A DNA stretch of 64,000 nucleotides, from NCBI GenBank assembly GCA_019309545.1, contig JAFDGA010000001.1, positions 62,001-126,000 of the forward strand. The letters run 5' to 3'. Under the pieces are notes generated by a model. It was not told the DNA's origin. It worked only from the letters and a program-made list of their open reading frames with translations, and ran no database searches. Shown in pieces: positions 54,859 through 63,192 of the stretch. The position numbers and the translations under genes were made by a program. The stretch is from Deltaproteobacteria bacterium. GTDB lineage: Bacteria; Desulfobacterota; Desulfobaccia; Desulfobaccales; Desulfobaccaceae. Positions within the stretch are counted from its first letter, which is position 1; the number at the start of each line of letters is the position of its first letter.

Positions 54859-55686
54859 ATGTTTGAAATAGTTGCCCGAGAAGAGATGGCCGAGGGCACG
54901 GTGGTCAGTAATTGGATCCGCGCCCCCAAAATTGCCCAAAAGGCCAAGCCGGGACAGTTCGTGATTTTGCGGGCCAATGAGACTGGCGAGCGCATCCCCC
55001 TGACCATGGCGGATACCGACCCGGAAAAAGGCCTGATCAACATCATCTATCAGATAGTCGGTAAAAGCACCGCCTTGTTTAAGACCCTACAGGTGGGGCA
55101 AGGCTTCCTGGATGTCATCGGTCCCCTGGGTCAGCCCACCCATGTCGAAAAAGTTGGCAAGGTTGTCTGCGTGGGCGGCGGTACCGGCGTGGCCGTGCTG
55201 CACCCCATTACCCGGGGGTTGAAACAGGCCGGGAATCATGTCTTCGCGATCATCGGCGCCCGCACCAAAGACCTGCTCATATTAGAAGACCGCATGCGGA
55301 ATGCCTCCCATGAGCTTTTCGTCTGCACCGACGACGGCTCCTATGGGCATCATGGCTTTGTCACTGACATGCTCAAAAAGGTTTTGGAAGATAATAAAGA
55401 CATTGGCCTGGCAGTCTGTATCGGACCGGTGCCGATGATGAAGTTCTGCTGCAAGATGACCAAGGAATATAATGTCAAAACCCTGGTCAGTCTCAATCCC
55501 ATTATGGTGGACGGGACAGGCATGTGTGGCTGTTGCCGGGTTACGGTCGGCGGCGAACGTAAATTTGCCTGCGTTGACGGGCCGGAATTTGACGGTCACC
55601 AAGTTGATTTTGAGGAACTCACGGCTCGGCTGCAATCTTATCTGGAACAAGAAAAGCAGTCCTACGAGATGTTTAAAGCCAAGTAA
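54859..55686 (+). CDS. nfnA: NfnA-like ferredoxin-NADP+ reductase subunit alpha
   Basis: This 275-residue FAD/2Fe-2S protein is related to NfnA/SudB and dihydroorotate dehydrogenase electron-transfer subunits. The FAD site is near ERIPLTMAD, the nucleotide-binding segment is GGGTGVAVLHPITRGL, and the C-terminal 2Fe-2S cluster reads GMCGCCRVTVGGERKFAC. Together with the next gene it would form an electron-bifurcating transhydrogenase linking NADH, ferredoxin and NADPH. AAGGAGG precedes the ATG. A structured leader lies upstream. Confidence 0.9.
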   Translation: MFEIVAREEMAEGTVVSNWIRAPKIAQKAKPGQFVILRANETGERIPLTMADTDPEKGLINIIYQIVGKSTALFKTLQVGQGFLDVIGPLGQPTHVEKVGKVVCVGGGTGVAVLHPITRGLKQAGNHVFAIIGARTKDLLILEDRMRNASHELFVCTDDGSYGHHGFVTDMLKKVLEDNKDIGLAVCIGPVPMMKFCCKMTKEYNVKTLVSLNPIMVDGTGMCGCCRVTVGGERKFACVDGPEFDGHQVDFEELTARLQSYLEQEKQSYEMFKAK

Positions 55687-55822
55687 GGCCGCCGCCGCTT
55701 CAATCAGCACTAGTTTCGAGTTGGAGTAAAATCGCGGGCTCAAGACCAAGCCCTCCCAACAACGACCCGGAACTGAAAACTCAAAACCCACAACTTTTTG
55801 AATTCCCAGGAGGATGACTATA

Positions 55823-57247
55823 ATGGCGGAAGAAGAAAAACCTAAAAAGGAAAAGAAAGAAAAGATTCCCCGACAAAAGATGCCGGAACAAGACCCCCAG
55901 GTCCGCCGCCGGAATTTTGATGAGGTTCCCCTTGGACTGACCCCGGAACTGGCCCAACTGGAGGCCAGTCGCTGTCTCCAATGCAAGGACCCCCGCTGCG
56001 TCAAAGGCTGTCCGGTAGAGATCGACATTCCCGGATTTGTCAGACTGATTGCCGATGGTGACTTTGTCGGCGCCATTCGCAAACTCTGGGAAAAGAATGC
56101 CCTGCCCGCGGTCTGTGGCCGGGTCTGCCCCCAGGAAATCCAATGCGAGGGCTTGTGTATTCTGGGCAAAAAGGAAGAGCCGGTGGCCATCGGTAATCTG
56201 GAACGGTTTGCCGCGGATTATCAGCGCCTCTATGGAAAACCGGTGCTGCCACCCAAGGCTGACCCCACCGGTAAAAAAGTGGCAGTGGTGGGCGCGGGGC
56301 CGGCGGGGCTAACTGTGGCTGGTGACCTGATCCTCAAGGGCCATGAAGTGACGGTCTATGAGGCGCTACATGCGCCGGGTGGAGTGCTGGTCTATGGCAT
56401 TCCCGAATTCCGGCTTCCCAAAGAGATCGTCGCTTCCGAATGTAATTATCTGGAACGCCTTGGGGTCAAGATTGTTACCAATGCCGTCATCGGCCGGGTC
56501 GAAACCGTGGACGAACTGTTTGAACAAGGCTTCGACGCGGTCTTCCTGGGAGTTGGGGCGGGCCTGCCGATGTTCCTCAATATCCCGGGCGAAAACCTGA
56601 TCGGCATCTATTCCGCCAACGAATATCTCACCCGGGCCAACCTGATGAAGGCTTATGCCTTCCCGGAGTATGATACACCGATCGTGGTGGGCAAAAATGT
56701 CGTGGTCTTCGGGGCGGGCAACGTCGCCATGGACTCGGCCCGGGTAGCTATGCGCCTCGGGGCTGATCGGGTGCGCATCGTCTATCGCCGTTCTCGAGCC
56801 GAGATGCCGGCCCGGGAAGCCGAGATTCATCACGCCGAGGAAGAAGGCATCGAATTCTTCCTGTTAACCGCGCCGACCAAATTTATCGGGGATGATAAAG
56901 GCCGGGTTACCGGGGTGGAATGTCTCAAAATGGAATTGGGTGAACCGGATGCCTCGGGCCGCCGTCGGCCAGTGCCCATCCCGGGGTCCGAATTCCAGCT
57001 CGAGTGTGACCTGGCAGTGATTTCGGTCGGAGCTGGAGCTAATCCCTTGCTTACCAAGACAACGCCGGGTCTGACCCTTAACAAGTGGGGCTATATCGTC
57101 GCTGACCCCAAGACCGGCAAAACCACCAAAAAGGGGGTGTGGGCCGGAGGCGACATCGTTACCGGCTCAGCCACCGTTATTCTGGCCATGGGAGCGGGGC
57201 GGATCGCCGCTAATTCCATTCATGACTATCTCACCTTAGGCTGGTAA
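55823..57247 (+). CDS. nfnB: NfnB-like (GltD-like) oxidoreductase subunit beta
   Basis: This 474-residue protein has a lysine-rich N-terminus, two 4Fe-4S sites (CLQCKDPRCVKGCP and CGRVCPQEIQCEGLC), an FAD motif (GAGPAGLTVAGDL) and an NADPH motif (GAGNVAMDSARVAMRLG). This is the layout of NfnB and glutamate synthase small subunits; the neighbouring NfnA-like gene favours NfnB. I chose the ATG at 55823 because AGGAGG is too close to the one at 55814. A hairpin lies 10 bases past the stop. Confidence 0.9.
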   Translation: MAEEEKPKKEKKEKIPRQKMPEQDPQVRRRNFDEVPLGLTPELAQLEASRCLQCKDPRCVKGCPVEIDIPGFVRLIADGDFVGAIRKLWEKNALPAVCGRVCPQEIQCEGLCILGKKEEPVAIGNLERFAADYQRLYGKPVLPPKADPTGKKVAVVGAGPAGLTVAGDLILKGHEVTVYEALHAPGGVLVYGIPEFRLPKEIVASECNYLERLGVKIVTNAVIGRVETVDELFEQGFDAVFLGVGAGLPMFLNIPGENLIGIYSANEYLTRANLMKAYAFPEYDTPIVVGKNVVVFGAGNVAMDSARVAMRLGADRVRIVYRRSRAEMPAREAEIHHAEEEGIEFFLLTAPTKFIGDDKGRVTGVECLKMELGEPDASGRRRPVPIPGSEFQLECDLAVISVGAGANPLLTKTTPGLTLNKWGYIVADPKTGKTTKKGVWAGGDIVTGSATVILAMGAGRIAANSIHDYLTLGW

Positions 57248-57256
57248 TACTATTAA

Positions 57257-57298
57257 GGAGAGGCCAGACCGTCATTGCCGGGCTTTCCTGGCCTCTCC
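57257..57298 (+). terminator. Terminator-like hairpin after nfnB
   Basis: GGAGAGGCCAG (57257-57267) pairs perfectly with CTGGCCTCTCC (57288-57298), with a 20-base loop, just after the nfnB stop codon. There is no clear T-tract. Confidence 0.55.
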
Positions 57299-57502
57299 TG
57301 GTTGGTCAAACGTCTTTAACTCGCCCCTCGGCTCCGGCCGGTAGCTCCAGATCTGCCCTTAACTGACGAATCGTTCTGACCACCGTTATTGATCTGCTGC
57401 TTTCCTCAGCAGCGATATCGGTGCCTCAACGGCCTTGCCAAGGCTCGATACCTGTGGTAAAAGAAATTAAGTAAAATTCAAAGATTATCTAACTCACAAC
57501 CG

Positions 57503-58090
57503 ATGGCACGCCGAATTATTGTTGACCATTACGCCCGCCGGGCCAAACACGAACATTATGTCTCGCGGGCGGTTTATAAGCTTAAGGCCATTGATCAGAA
57601 ATATCGGCTTTTCGGCCCCGGCCAGCGAGTTCTCGATCTGGGCTGCAGCCCCGGGTCCTGGCTGCAATACCTGGGGCCGCGGGTGGGGCTGGCTGGCTTG
57701 GTGGTGGGGATCGATCGCCAGCCGCCGGTGATCGATATAGCCCCGCCGCTGTATTTTATTGCTGGCGACCTGGAAGAACTCAACCTGGATCAGGTCAAGG
57801 CCCTCAGCGCGGATTTTGATGCGGTCCTGAGCGATTTGGCCCCGGCCACCAGCGGCATTCGGGATGTCGACCATCAACGCTCTATGCATCTGGCTCGCCT
57901 GGCCTGGTATTGGGCCCAAGAATTGCTGCGGCCCGGCGGCCATTTTCTGGTCAAGGTCTTTGAAGGCCTGGATTTTGCGGAATTGGTCAAACAGGTGCGG
58001 TCCCATTTTACCCGGACCCATATCGTCAAACCAGCTGCCTCGCGCTCCGAAAGTCGGGAGATTTACCTGTTGGGCTGGCGCCGGCGATAA
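57503..58090 (+). CDS. rlmE: 23S rRNA 2'-O-methyltransferase RlmE (FtsJ)
   Basis: This 195-residue enzyme methylates U2552 in the 23S rRNA A-loop with S-adenosylmethionine. Features are the N-terminal SRAVYKLKAIDQKYRL, the SAM motif VLDLGCSPGSWLQYL, SDLAPATSG and LVKVFEG with the catalytic Lys. No ribosome site is visible before the ATG. Immediately downstream the DNA turns AT-rich. Confidence 0.92.
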   Translation: MARRIIVDHYARRAKHEHYVSRAVYKLKAIDQKYRLFGPGQRVLDLGCSPGSWLQYLGPRVGLAGLVVGIDRQPPVIDIAPPLYFIAGDLEELNLDQVKALSADFDAVLSDLAPATSGIRDVDHQRSMHLARLAWYWAQELLRPGGHFLVKVFEGLDFAELVKQVRSHFTRTHIVKPAASRSESREIYLLGWRRR

Positions 58091-58177
58091 CCGGAGTGGA
58101 TGACTGAGCTTGACAAGGTAGATTATTATGAGTATGCTTTATACTTATAAAAAATAAACATAATCTATAGGTAAGAT

Positions 58178-58417
58178 ATGAGGAGAAAAGTTAGGAAATT
58201 GAATTTTTTAATTGAAGAGGATGTTTGCCAGGAGTTGGAAAATCTGGTTCCAGCTGGTAAGCGTAGTGGTGTAGTCAATGAGGCCCTGCGTAAGGAGTTA
58301 GAGCTGATTCGGCGCCAAAAAGCGGTACAGAGACTGCTTGATAAGTCTCGGGGAGGGGAAAAATTTTCCACACTTGAAATCGTCGAGAGCCTGGCTGAGG
58401 ACAGGAGTAGCCATTAG
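58178..58417 (+). CDS. VapB-type antitoxin
   Basis: This 79-residue protein starts with a basic ribbon-type segment (RKVRKLNFLIEEDVCQELENLVP) and a helix (SGVVNEALRKELELIRRQK), as in ribbon-helix-helix antitoxins. The C-terminus would bind the toxin. The stop codon directly precedes the toxin ATG. It would repress its own operon and neutralise the PIN toxin. The local DNA is AT-rich compared with its neighbours, which suggests acquisition. Confidence 0.8.
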   Translation: MRRKVRKLNFLIEEDVCQELENLVPAGKRSGVVNEALRKELELIRRQKAVQRLLDKSRGGEKFSTLEIVESLAEDRSSH

Positions 58418-58843
58418 ATGAGTAGGTACGTGGTAGATGCTTCAGTGATGCTGAAATGGGTCCTGAACGATAACTGTGAACAAGACCAAGATAGAGCTAG
58501 AAAACTTTTAGATGCCTGGATGAAAGGTAGAATCGAGCTTGCTGCCCCCATCCTGTGGCAATATGAGGTGGGCAACTTTCTTGGGCGGAAACTTCCCCAG
58601 GAGGCCGAGGGAAAATTTGGGCTTCTTCTCGATCTTAAGGTTAATAGCCTGGAACTGAATGAAAATATGTACCGGCTTTGTTTTACCTGGATGAGGCAGA
58701 ATCAGGTTACCTTTTATGATGCTGCTTACCTAGCTGTTGCCTGGGCTATTCAGGGTACACTGGTCACCGCCGATGCAAAATTTGCAAACAAAATGAAAAA
58801 AATCGGTGGTCTTTGCCTTTTGCAAGATCTAGATTCAATTTAA
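58418..58843 (+). CDS. VapC-type PIN-domain toxin
   Basis: This 141-residue PIN-domain RNase has the acidic residues expected for a metal site: D7 (VVDASV), E50 (WQYEVGN), D101 (FYDAAYLA) and D119 (VTADAKF). It likely cleaves tRNA or mRNA when free of the antitoxin. It is in frame with and directly adjoins the antitoxin gene (no spacing). Confidence 0.88.
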   Translation: MSRYVVDASVMLKWVLNDNCEQDQDRARKLLDAWMKGRIELAAPILWQYEVGNFLGRKLPQEAEGKFGLLLDLKVNSLELNENMYRLCFTWMRQNQVTFYDAAYLAVAWAIQGTLVTADAKFANKMKKIGGLCLLQDLDSI

Positions 58844-58960
58844 CTGAAGGTCAATTATTATAAGCAAGGAGCTACAATCTTTTTAACCATAACTGGCTTT
58901 ATAATTTAAAACAATGCTTCATTTTAACTTAATTACTGTTTTAGAGGTGGGTAGGTAACA

Positions 58961-59317
58961 ATGACCAACTTTAAATACGATGGTAGTTTAAACATTAACA
59001 TTAGTCCTCAATCAGAAAATTATTTTCTTGAGTCAAACTGTAACCTTATTTTTAATGACTTAATATTTTTTCTAAACCAAGCTGCAGTACCTGAGCTAGA
59101 GCAGGAAACTAGTAACCGCTATGCACGTGTTGCTATCGCATACATGGCATTCTATATAGAATCTCTAGCAAACTTGGTATTTGGCTTTGTAGGGGAAATG
59201 GTTAACTCTATTATATCATTAGAATATATTTCTTGTTTTCACTCGTTACAATACATCTTTAAAAACAAAACAAAAAATCATCTTTCGGAACCTATAAAAA
59301 ATCAGAACCGTCCTTAG
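58961..59317 (+). CDS. AT-rich hypothetical gene, truncated at its 3' end
   Basis: This is a 118-residue open frame with a GGTGGGTAGGT-like ribosome site before the ATG. The helical segment RYARVAIAYMAFYIESLANLVFGFVGEM is well formed and recalls HEPN-like or membrane-associated proteins, but I do not recognise a family. Codons are A/T-rich. The frame ends a few codons past a sharp change to GC-rich host-like DNA (around 59305-59318), so the C-terminus is probably lost. Likely part of acquired DNA. Confidence 0.5.
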   Translation: MTNFKYDGSLNINISPQSENYFLESNCNLIFNDLIFFLNQAAVPELEQETSNRYARVAIAYMAFYIESLANLVFGFVGEMVNSIISLEYISCFHSLQYIFKNKTKNHLSEPIKNQNRP

Positions 59318-59447
59318 CGGCCTGGCCGGAATGGTAGCCGACGGCCAGCTCCAGGATATTCAATCGCATCTCACCTGGATGATTTCCATCATGACCACCT
59401 ATGCCCAACGGGCCATGGAATTTTTACAACAGCAAAAGCTTCTTTAA
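59298..59447 (+). pseudogene. C-terminal stump of a gene cut by the AT-rich insertion
   Basis: A GC-rich frame, shifted relative to the preceding gene, reads TVLSGLAGMVADGQLQDIQS, continues with WMISIMTTYAQRAMEFLQQQ and stops at 59447. The host-like part covers about 45 codons, and no start codon with a ribosome site is found. It looks like the end of a longer helical protein whose front was replaced by the AT-rich DNA on its left. Family not recognised. Confidence 0.45.
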
Positions 59448-59518
59448 AAAAGGTGGAAGACTGAAAAAATTGTCGGGAAAATCGTTAATCAGTCACCGGA
59501 AAGGAGGGCGGCAGCTAA

Positions 59519-60268
59519 ATGTCCGGACATTCCAAATGGAGTACTATTAAACGGCGTAAGGGGGCGCAGGATGCCAAGCGGGGCAAGATCTTCAGCAAAC
59601 TGATCAAGGAAATCACCGTCGCCGCCCGTCTGGGAGGCGGAGATCCGACCGGCAATCCCCGGTTGCGGGCTGCCATTGAAGCCGCCAAAGCTGAGAATAT
59701 GCCCAAGGATAACATCGACCGGGCCATCAAGAAAGGCACCGGCGAACTGGAGGGCAGCAGTTACGAAGAGGTCATTTATGAAGGGTACGGGCCGGCCGGC
59801 GTGGCTATGTTAGTCGAAAGTCTAACCGACAACAAAAACCGCACGGTCTCTGATATTCGTTACCTGTTTAGCAAATATGGCGGCAGCATGGGGGAAGCGG
59901 GCTGCGTTTCCTGGATGTTCGATAAAAAAGGAGTCATCGTCTTTGACAAGGCCAGCGTTAACGAAGACGAGTTGTTGGAAGCTGCCCTGGAAGCCGGGGC
60001 CGATGATCTCCAGGAAGGTGAAAGCGAGTTGGAAGTGCTTACTGAACCGGGAAATTTCGAGGCCGTCAAGAAGGCCCTGGAGGATAAAGGATTTAATTAC
60101 CTGCTGGCCGAAATCCAGATGCACCCCAAGAGCACGGTGCGCATCGAAGAGGAAAAATCCGCCCAACAGGTGCTAAAACTTATGGAAATGCTGGAGGACC
60201 ATGACGACGTGCAACACGTCTTTGCTAATTTCGATATTCCCGATCAGATCATCGAGGCCTTAGGGTGA
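59519..60268 (+). CDS. yebC: YebC/PmpR-family regulator
   Basis: This 249-residue protein belongs to the TACO1/YebC family, linked to translation of proline-rich stretches and to transcriptional regulation. Typical features are the N-terminal [22 protein letters not shown], the [17 protein letters not shown] helix and [17 protein letters not shown] precedes the ATG. It overlaps ruvC by 4 bases, as often seen in yebC-ruvC-ruvA clusters. Confidence 0.95.
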   Translation: MSGHSKWSTIKRRKGAQDAKRGKIFSKLIKEITVAARLGGGDPTGNPRLRAAIEAAKAENMPKDNIDRAIKKGTGELEGSSYEEVIYEGYGPAGVAMLVESLTDNKNRTVSDIRYLFSKYGGSMGEAGCVSWMFDKKGVIVFDKASVNEDELLEAALEAGADDLQEGESELEVLTEPGNFEAVKKALEDKGFNYLLAEIQMHPKSTVRIEEEKSAQQVLKLMEMLEDHDDVQHVFANFDIPDQIIEALG

Positions 60269-60768
60269 GCCTGATCGTGCTGGGGATCGATCCCGGTTCC
60301 CGGGTCACTGGTTATGGGGTGGTCGCCGAGGAGCAGGAGCACCTGCAGCATCTCAACAGCGGCCATATCAATCTTTCCACCCGACTGCCCCAGAGCCAGC
60401 GTTTGCTGCGCATCCATCAAAGGCTGATGGAGTTGCTTAAGACCCATAAACCCGGGGCGCTGGCAGTGGAAGAGGTCTTTTTAGCTCATAATGTGCAAAG
60501 CGCCCTGAAACTGGGGCAGGTGCGCGGAGTAGTGCTGTTGGCCGCAGCCCAGGCCGGGGTGCCGGTCTTTGAATATTCGGCCCTGGTGCTCAAAAAAGCC
60601 GTAGTGGGTTATGGGCAGGCCAGCAAGGCCCAGGTCAAACTGATGGTCGAACAATTATTGGGCCAACCAGTAACCAACCATAATGCCGCTGACGCCCTGG
60701 CCTTAAGCCTTTGCCACCTGTTCCACGCTCGTCAGCAGCGGCTTTTCGCAGGTCACACTCCGGTATGA
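60265..60768 (+). CDS. ruvC: Holliday junction resolvase RuvC
   Basis: This 167-residue nuclease resolves recombination junctions. Metal residues are in [12 protein letters not shown] (D9), AVEEVF and the final HNAADALA segment. The start is a GTG that overlaps the yebC stop. The stop overlaps the ruvA ATG (ATGA). Confidence 0.95.
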   Translation: MSLIVLGIDPGSRVTGYGVVAEEQEHLQHLNSGHINLSTRLPQSQRLLRIHQRLMELLKTHKPGALAVEEVFLAHNVQSALKLGQVRGVVLLAAAQAGVPVFEYSALVLKKAVVGYGQASKAQVKLMVEQLLGQPVTNHNAADALALSLCHLFHARQQRLFAGHTPV

Positions 60769-61358
60769 TTGCCCTGCTGGAAGGGGAATTGGTCCTAAAA
60801 AGTTCGGACCAGGTGATCATCAAGGTGGCCGGAGTGGGGTACCAAGTGTTTATCCCGCTATCTACCTTTTATCTGCTGCCTGAACCCCCGGCCCCCGTAG
60901 CCCTGCAGATCCATACTCTTATGACCTCCGAAACTCTGCAACTGTATGGGTTTCAAACCCTGGAAGAGAAACAGATTTTCCTCAAATTGTTGACTATTCC
61001 ACGGGTTGGCCCCCGGATGGCGATCAATATCTTATCCGGCCTTAGTCCGCAGGAATTATCCGAAGTGCTGGCCAGCAGCGATGTCAAGCGAATGGCCAGT
61101 ATTCCCGGCGTGGGCCGCCGCTCCGCCGAGCGTATCCTGTTGGAGCTCAAAGACAAGCTTCATCCAGCCCGCCCCCCCCTGCCACGGGACGTGCTTCCTC
61201 CTCAGGAGCGCCGGTTTCAGGATGCCCTATCCGCTCTCCTCAACCTGGGTTATTCCAAAGCCATCGCTGAAAAAGCCTTGAATGAGGTCCAGGCCCAGGG
61301 GACCGCCTCGAGCCTGGAGGACCTGCTGCGCCAGGGTCTGAAACGCTTAGCCCCTTAA
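60765..61358 (+). CDS. ruvA: Holliday junction helicase subunit RuvA
   Basis: This 197-residue junction-binding protein starts [13 protein letters not shown] and has the tandem helix-hairpin-helix region (LLTIPRVGPRMAINILSGL and VKRMASIPGVGRRSAERILLELKDKL) and the C-terminal domain that contacts RuvB. It works with RuvB, which is not found next to it; the next gene is unrelated. Confidence 0.95.
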   Translation: MIALLEGELVLKSSDQVIIKVAGVGYQVFIPLSTFYLLPEPPAPVALQIHTLMTSETLQLYGFQTLEEKQIFLKLLTIPRVGPRMAINILSGLSPQELSEVLASSDVKRMASIPGVGRRSAERILLELKDKLHPARPPLPRDVLPPQERRFQDALSALLNLGYSKAIAEKALNEVQAQGTASSLEDLLRQGLKRLAP

Positions 61359-61417
61359 CCGATCAGAAATTTTTAGTTTAATAATTCGCACAGATTTTAA
61401 TTGGTTAGATTATTTAC

Positions 61418-61446
61418 TTGACATCCAGTAATTATTTAACCTTAAT
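61418..61446 (+). promoter_or_regulatory. Promoter-like element
   Basis: TTGACA (61418-61423) and CTTAAT (61441-61446) are 17 bases apart in the AT-rich gap after ruvA. It could drive the zinc-ribbon gene at 61598. The -35 is perfect and the -10 matches four of six bases. Confidence 0.45.
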
Positions 61447-61597
61447 TTAAACCTTAATATATCTCAAAGGAGCAACAGGATTATCCTTACTTTACCATCT
61501 CTGGCGTGGGGTAGAAAATTGCCTCCGACGACCGCAGTTAGCGGTGGAGGAAGAAATTCTGGCGGGTGAAGTTCTTGCCTGGGGGGAGCATAGAACC

Positions 61598-61969
61598 ATG
61601 TCCTTGACCATAGTATGCTTCGAATGTAAGCGAGTCGTAGGGGTGAAGGCAGGGGGAGACGGGGTTACCCATACAATTTGTGGTAAATGCTTACGCAAAA
61701 GCTTGCAACCGATAATTCTCAGGGAGCAGGCCCGAGAACAACAAGAGGGCCGGGGCAGTTGGCCGTGCTATATGACACCAACCTGCATTATTGATCCCGA
61801 CCGGCAGCTCGTCCATTGCACTCAAAAAGATTGTTCTTTTTTCCCTATCTGTACCAGACTGAATCCTGGACCGGAGGATCTGGTCGAATTACAGGCACGG
61901 CTGGCTAAGAGGAATCCGACTGTCCATTATACGCAAGCCCCGCCAGAAGAGAATCCGATTCCTCGTTAA
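61598..61969 (+). CDS. Zinc-ribbon-like protein of unknown function
   Basis: This 123-residue protein has an N-terminal CFEC ... CGKC pair of pairs (zinc ribbon) and a second Cys-rich segment (PCYMTPTCIIDPDR, HCTQKDCSFFPICTR). The start at 61598 has GGGGAGC upstream; a GTG 18 codons earlier is possible. I do not recognise a family. It lies in the place where ruvB is often found but is not related. Confidence 0.6.
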   Translation: MSLTIVCFECKRVVGVKAGGDGVTHTICGKCLRKSLQPIILREQAREQQEGRGSWPCYMTPTCIIDPDRQLVHCTQKDCSFFPICTRLNPGPEDLVELQARLAKRNPTVHYTQAPPEENPIPR

Positions 61970-62005
61970 GTTTCCGGCAGAAAGAGCCCTTCCTTTAATT
62001 CCCGG

Positions 62006-63166
62006 TCACTGGCGGCGGGGAAAGGAATGTAGGATTTTCTTTATATCCACCGGGATATAAGTCCGGCTGTGACTGGGGCAGACCGACAGCCGCAGGGTAT
62101 TGAGGTCACAGACCGCGGAATAAACGGTTTCTTCCCAGACCTGGGGATCGAGCAAAATATCTTCCAGGTCGGCCACCGACAGCTTCGACTTGGCCCCGGC
62201 CAGATGTAAGATGCGGTAATAGCGCTGCAGCGAACCAGGATCCGGCGGTTGGGCGATAGGCCGCAGTGCTGGGCTGAGCAGATGATTGGTAGTGATCAAC
62301 AGTCCATATTGGGGTCGGCGACTCGACCGGTGCTGGAGTCCCAGTTCTACCAACAGCAGGCGGCGTTCGGAGGCGCTGGCCAGTATCACATTCCAGCCAT
62401 GAAACCGCGGCCATTGGGTAATCAGGCGTTGGGCCCGGGAGAGATGCTCAGCTTCGGCCAGGGCCTGCCGGAGCCGCGGAAAGATAAATTGGCCGTTAGC
62501 GGGCACCGGCTCTATACTGAAACTGGTATTGAGAGTTACATAGAGTCCGGCCTGATTTATGCCCAGTGTGGGAAAGGGGATGCCGGGCAGGGTGAGGGCG
62601 ACATAGGGAATGCTCCCCGAGGTCCGATAAGCCAGAAGCAGCACCGGGGTTCCTTGGAGATAGGGCCAATCGAGGTTGTGAGCCACCAGAACATGTCCGT
62701 CTGTGGTTCGGGAACCTTCCACCCCCAGCGAGGAGCAGGCAGGGAAAAGAATGGCTTCGGCAAAAAAATTAAGTAGATAAATATCTTCCAGCGATACCCC
62801 GGCCCCTTGGGCCAGCCCCTGCAGTTCGGACACAATATTGGCGGGCAGACGGGCCAATCCCCCCTGCAAATAACCGCGCATCTCGGCCCGGAGTTCTTGG
62901 GGGCGTGGCCCCAGGAACTTTTTCTCCATAACCTGGTGAATGAGGCGCTGAATCTCTAACCGGAAAAGTTTTCCATGAATTTCACCACACTCTGCCGGAG
63001 ACCCCCAAAGCATCAGCACCGGCAACTCATAAATCTGAAAAAATCGGTAGTTTTGCTCTTGGCTCAGAACCGGCCGCACCTTTATCCCGGTGACCATGAC
63101 AGCCAGCGTCAGACCCAGGATCAGGGCGCGCCGTCTTTTCAATAATCTGGTAGTTTTTAGGATCAT
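62006..63166 (-). CDS. C45-family autoproteolytic acyltransferase/hydrolase
   Basis: This 386-residue exported protein has a signal segment (ALILGLTLAVMVTGIKV) and the Ntn-hydrolase fold of acyl-CoA:6-aminopenicillanate acyltransferase relatives. The expected nucleophile after self-cleavage is C144 in FPACSSLGV, followed by DGHVLVAHNLDWPY and INQAGLYVTLNTS. It would hydrolyse or transfer acyl groups in the periplasm; the natural substrate is unknown. It precedes a histidine kinase on the same strand by its start, 26 bases from that gene's stop. Confidence 0.8.
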   Translation of the reverse strand: MILKTTRLLKRRRALILGLTLAVMVTGIKVRPVLSQEQNYRFFQIYELPVLMLWGSPAECGEIHGKLFRLEIQRLIHQVMEKKFLGPRPQELRAEMRGYLQGGLARLPANIVSELQGLAQGAGVSLEDIYLLNFFAEAILFPACSSLGVEGSRTTDGHVLVAHNLDWPYLQGTPVLLLAYRTSGSIPYVALTLPGIPFPTLGINQAGLYVTLNTSFSIEPVPANGQFIFPRLRQALAEAEHLSRAQRLITQWPRFHGWNVILASASERRLLLVELGLQHRSSRRPQYGLLITTNHLLSPALRPIAQPPDPGSLQRYYRILHLAGAKSKLSVADLEDILLDPQVWEETVYSAVCDLNTLRLSVCPSHSRTYIPVDIKKILHSFPRRQ

Positions 63167-63192
63167 GTGAATTTCTTATGATGGCTTGGCCC

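Noticed and set aside
57395-57412. CTGCTG/CAGCAG hairpin before rlmE
   Set aside because: A 6-bp stem without T-tract or conserved context; likely chance.
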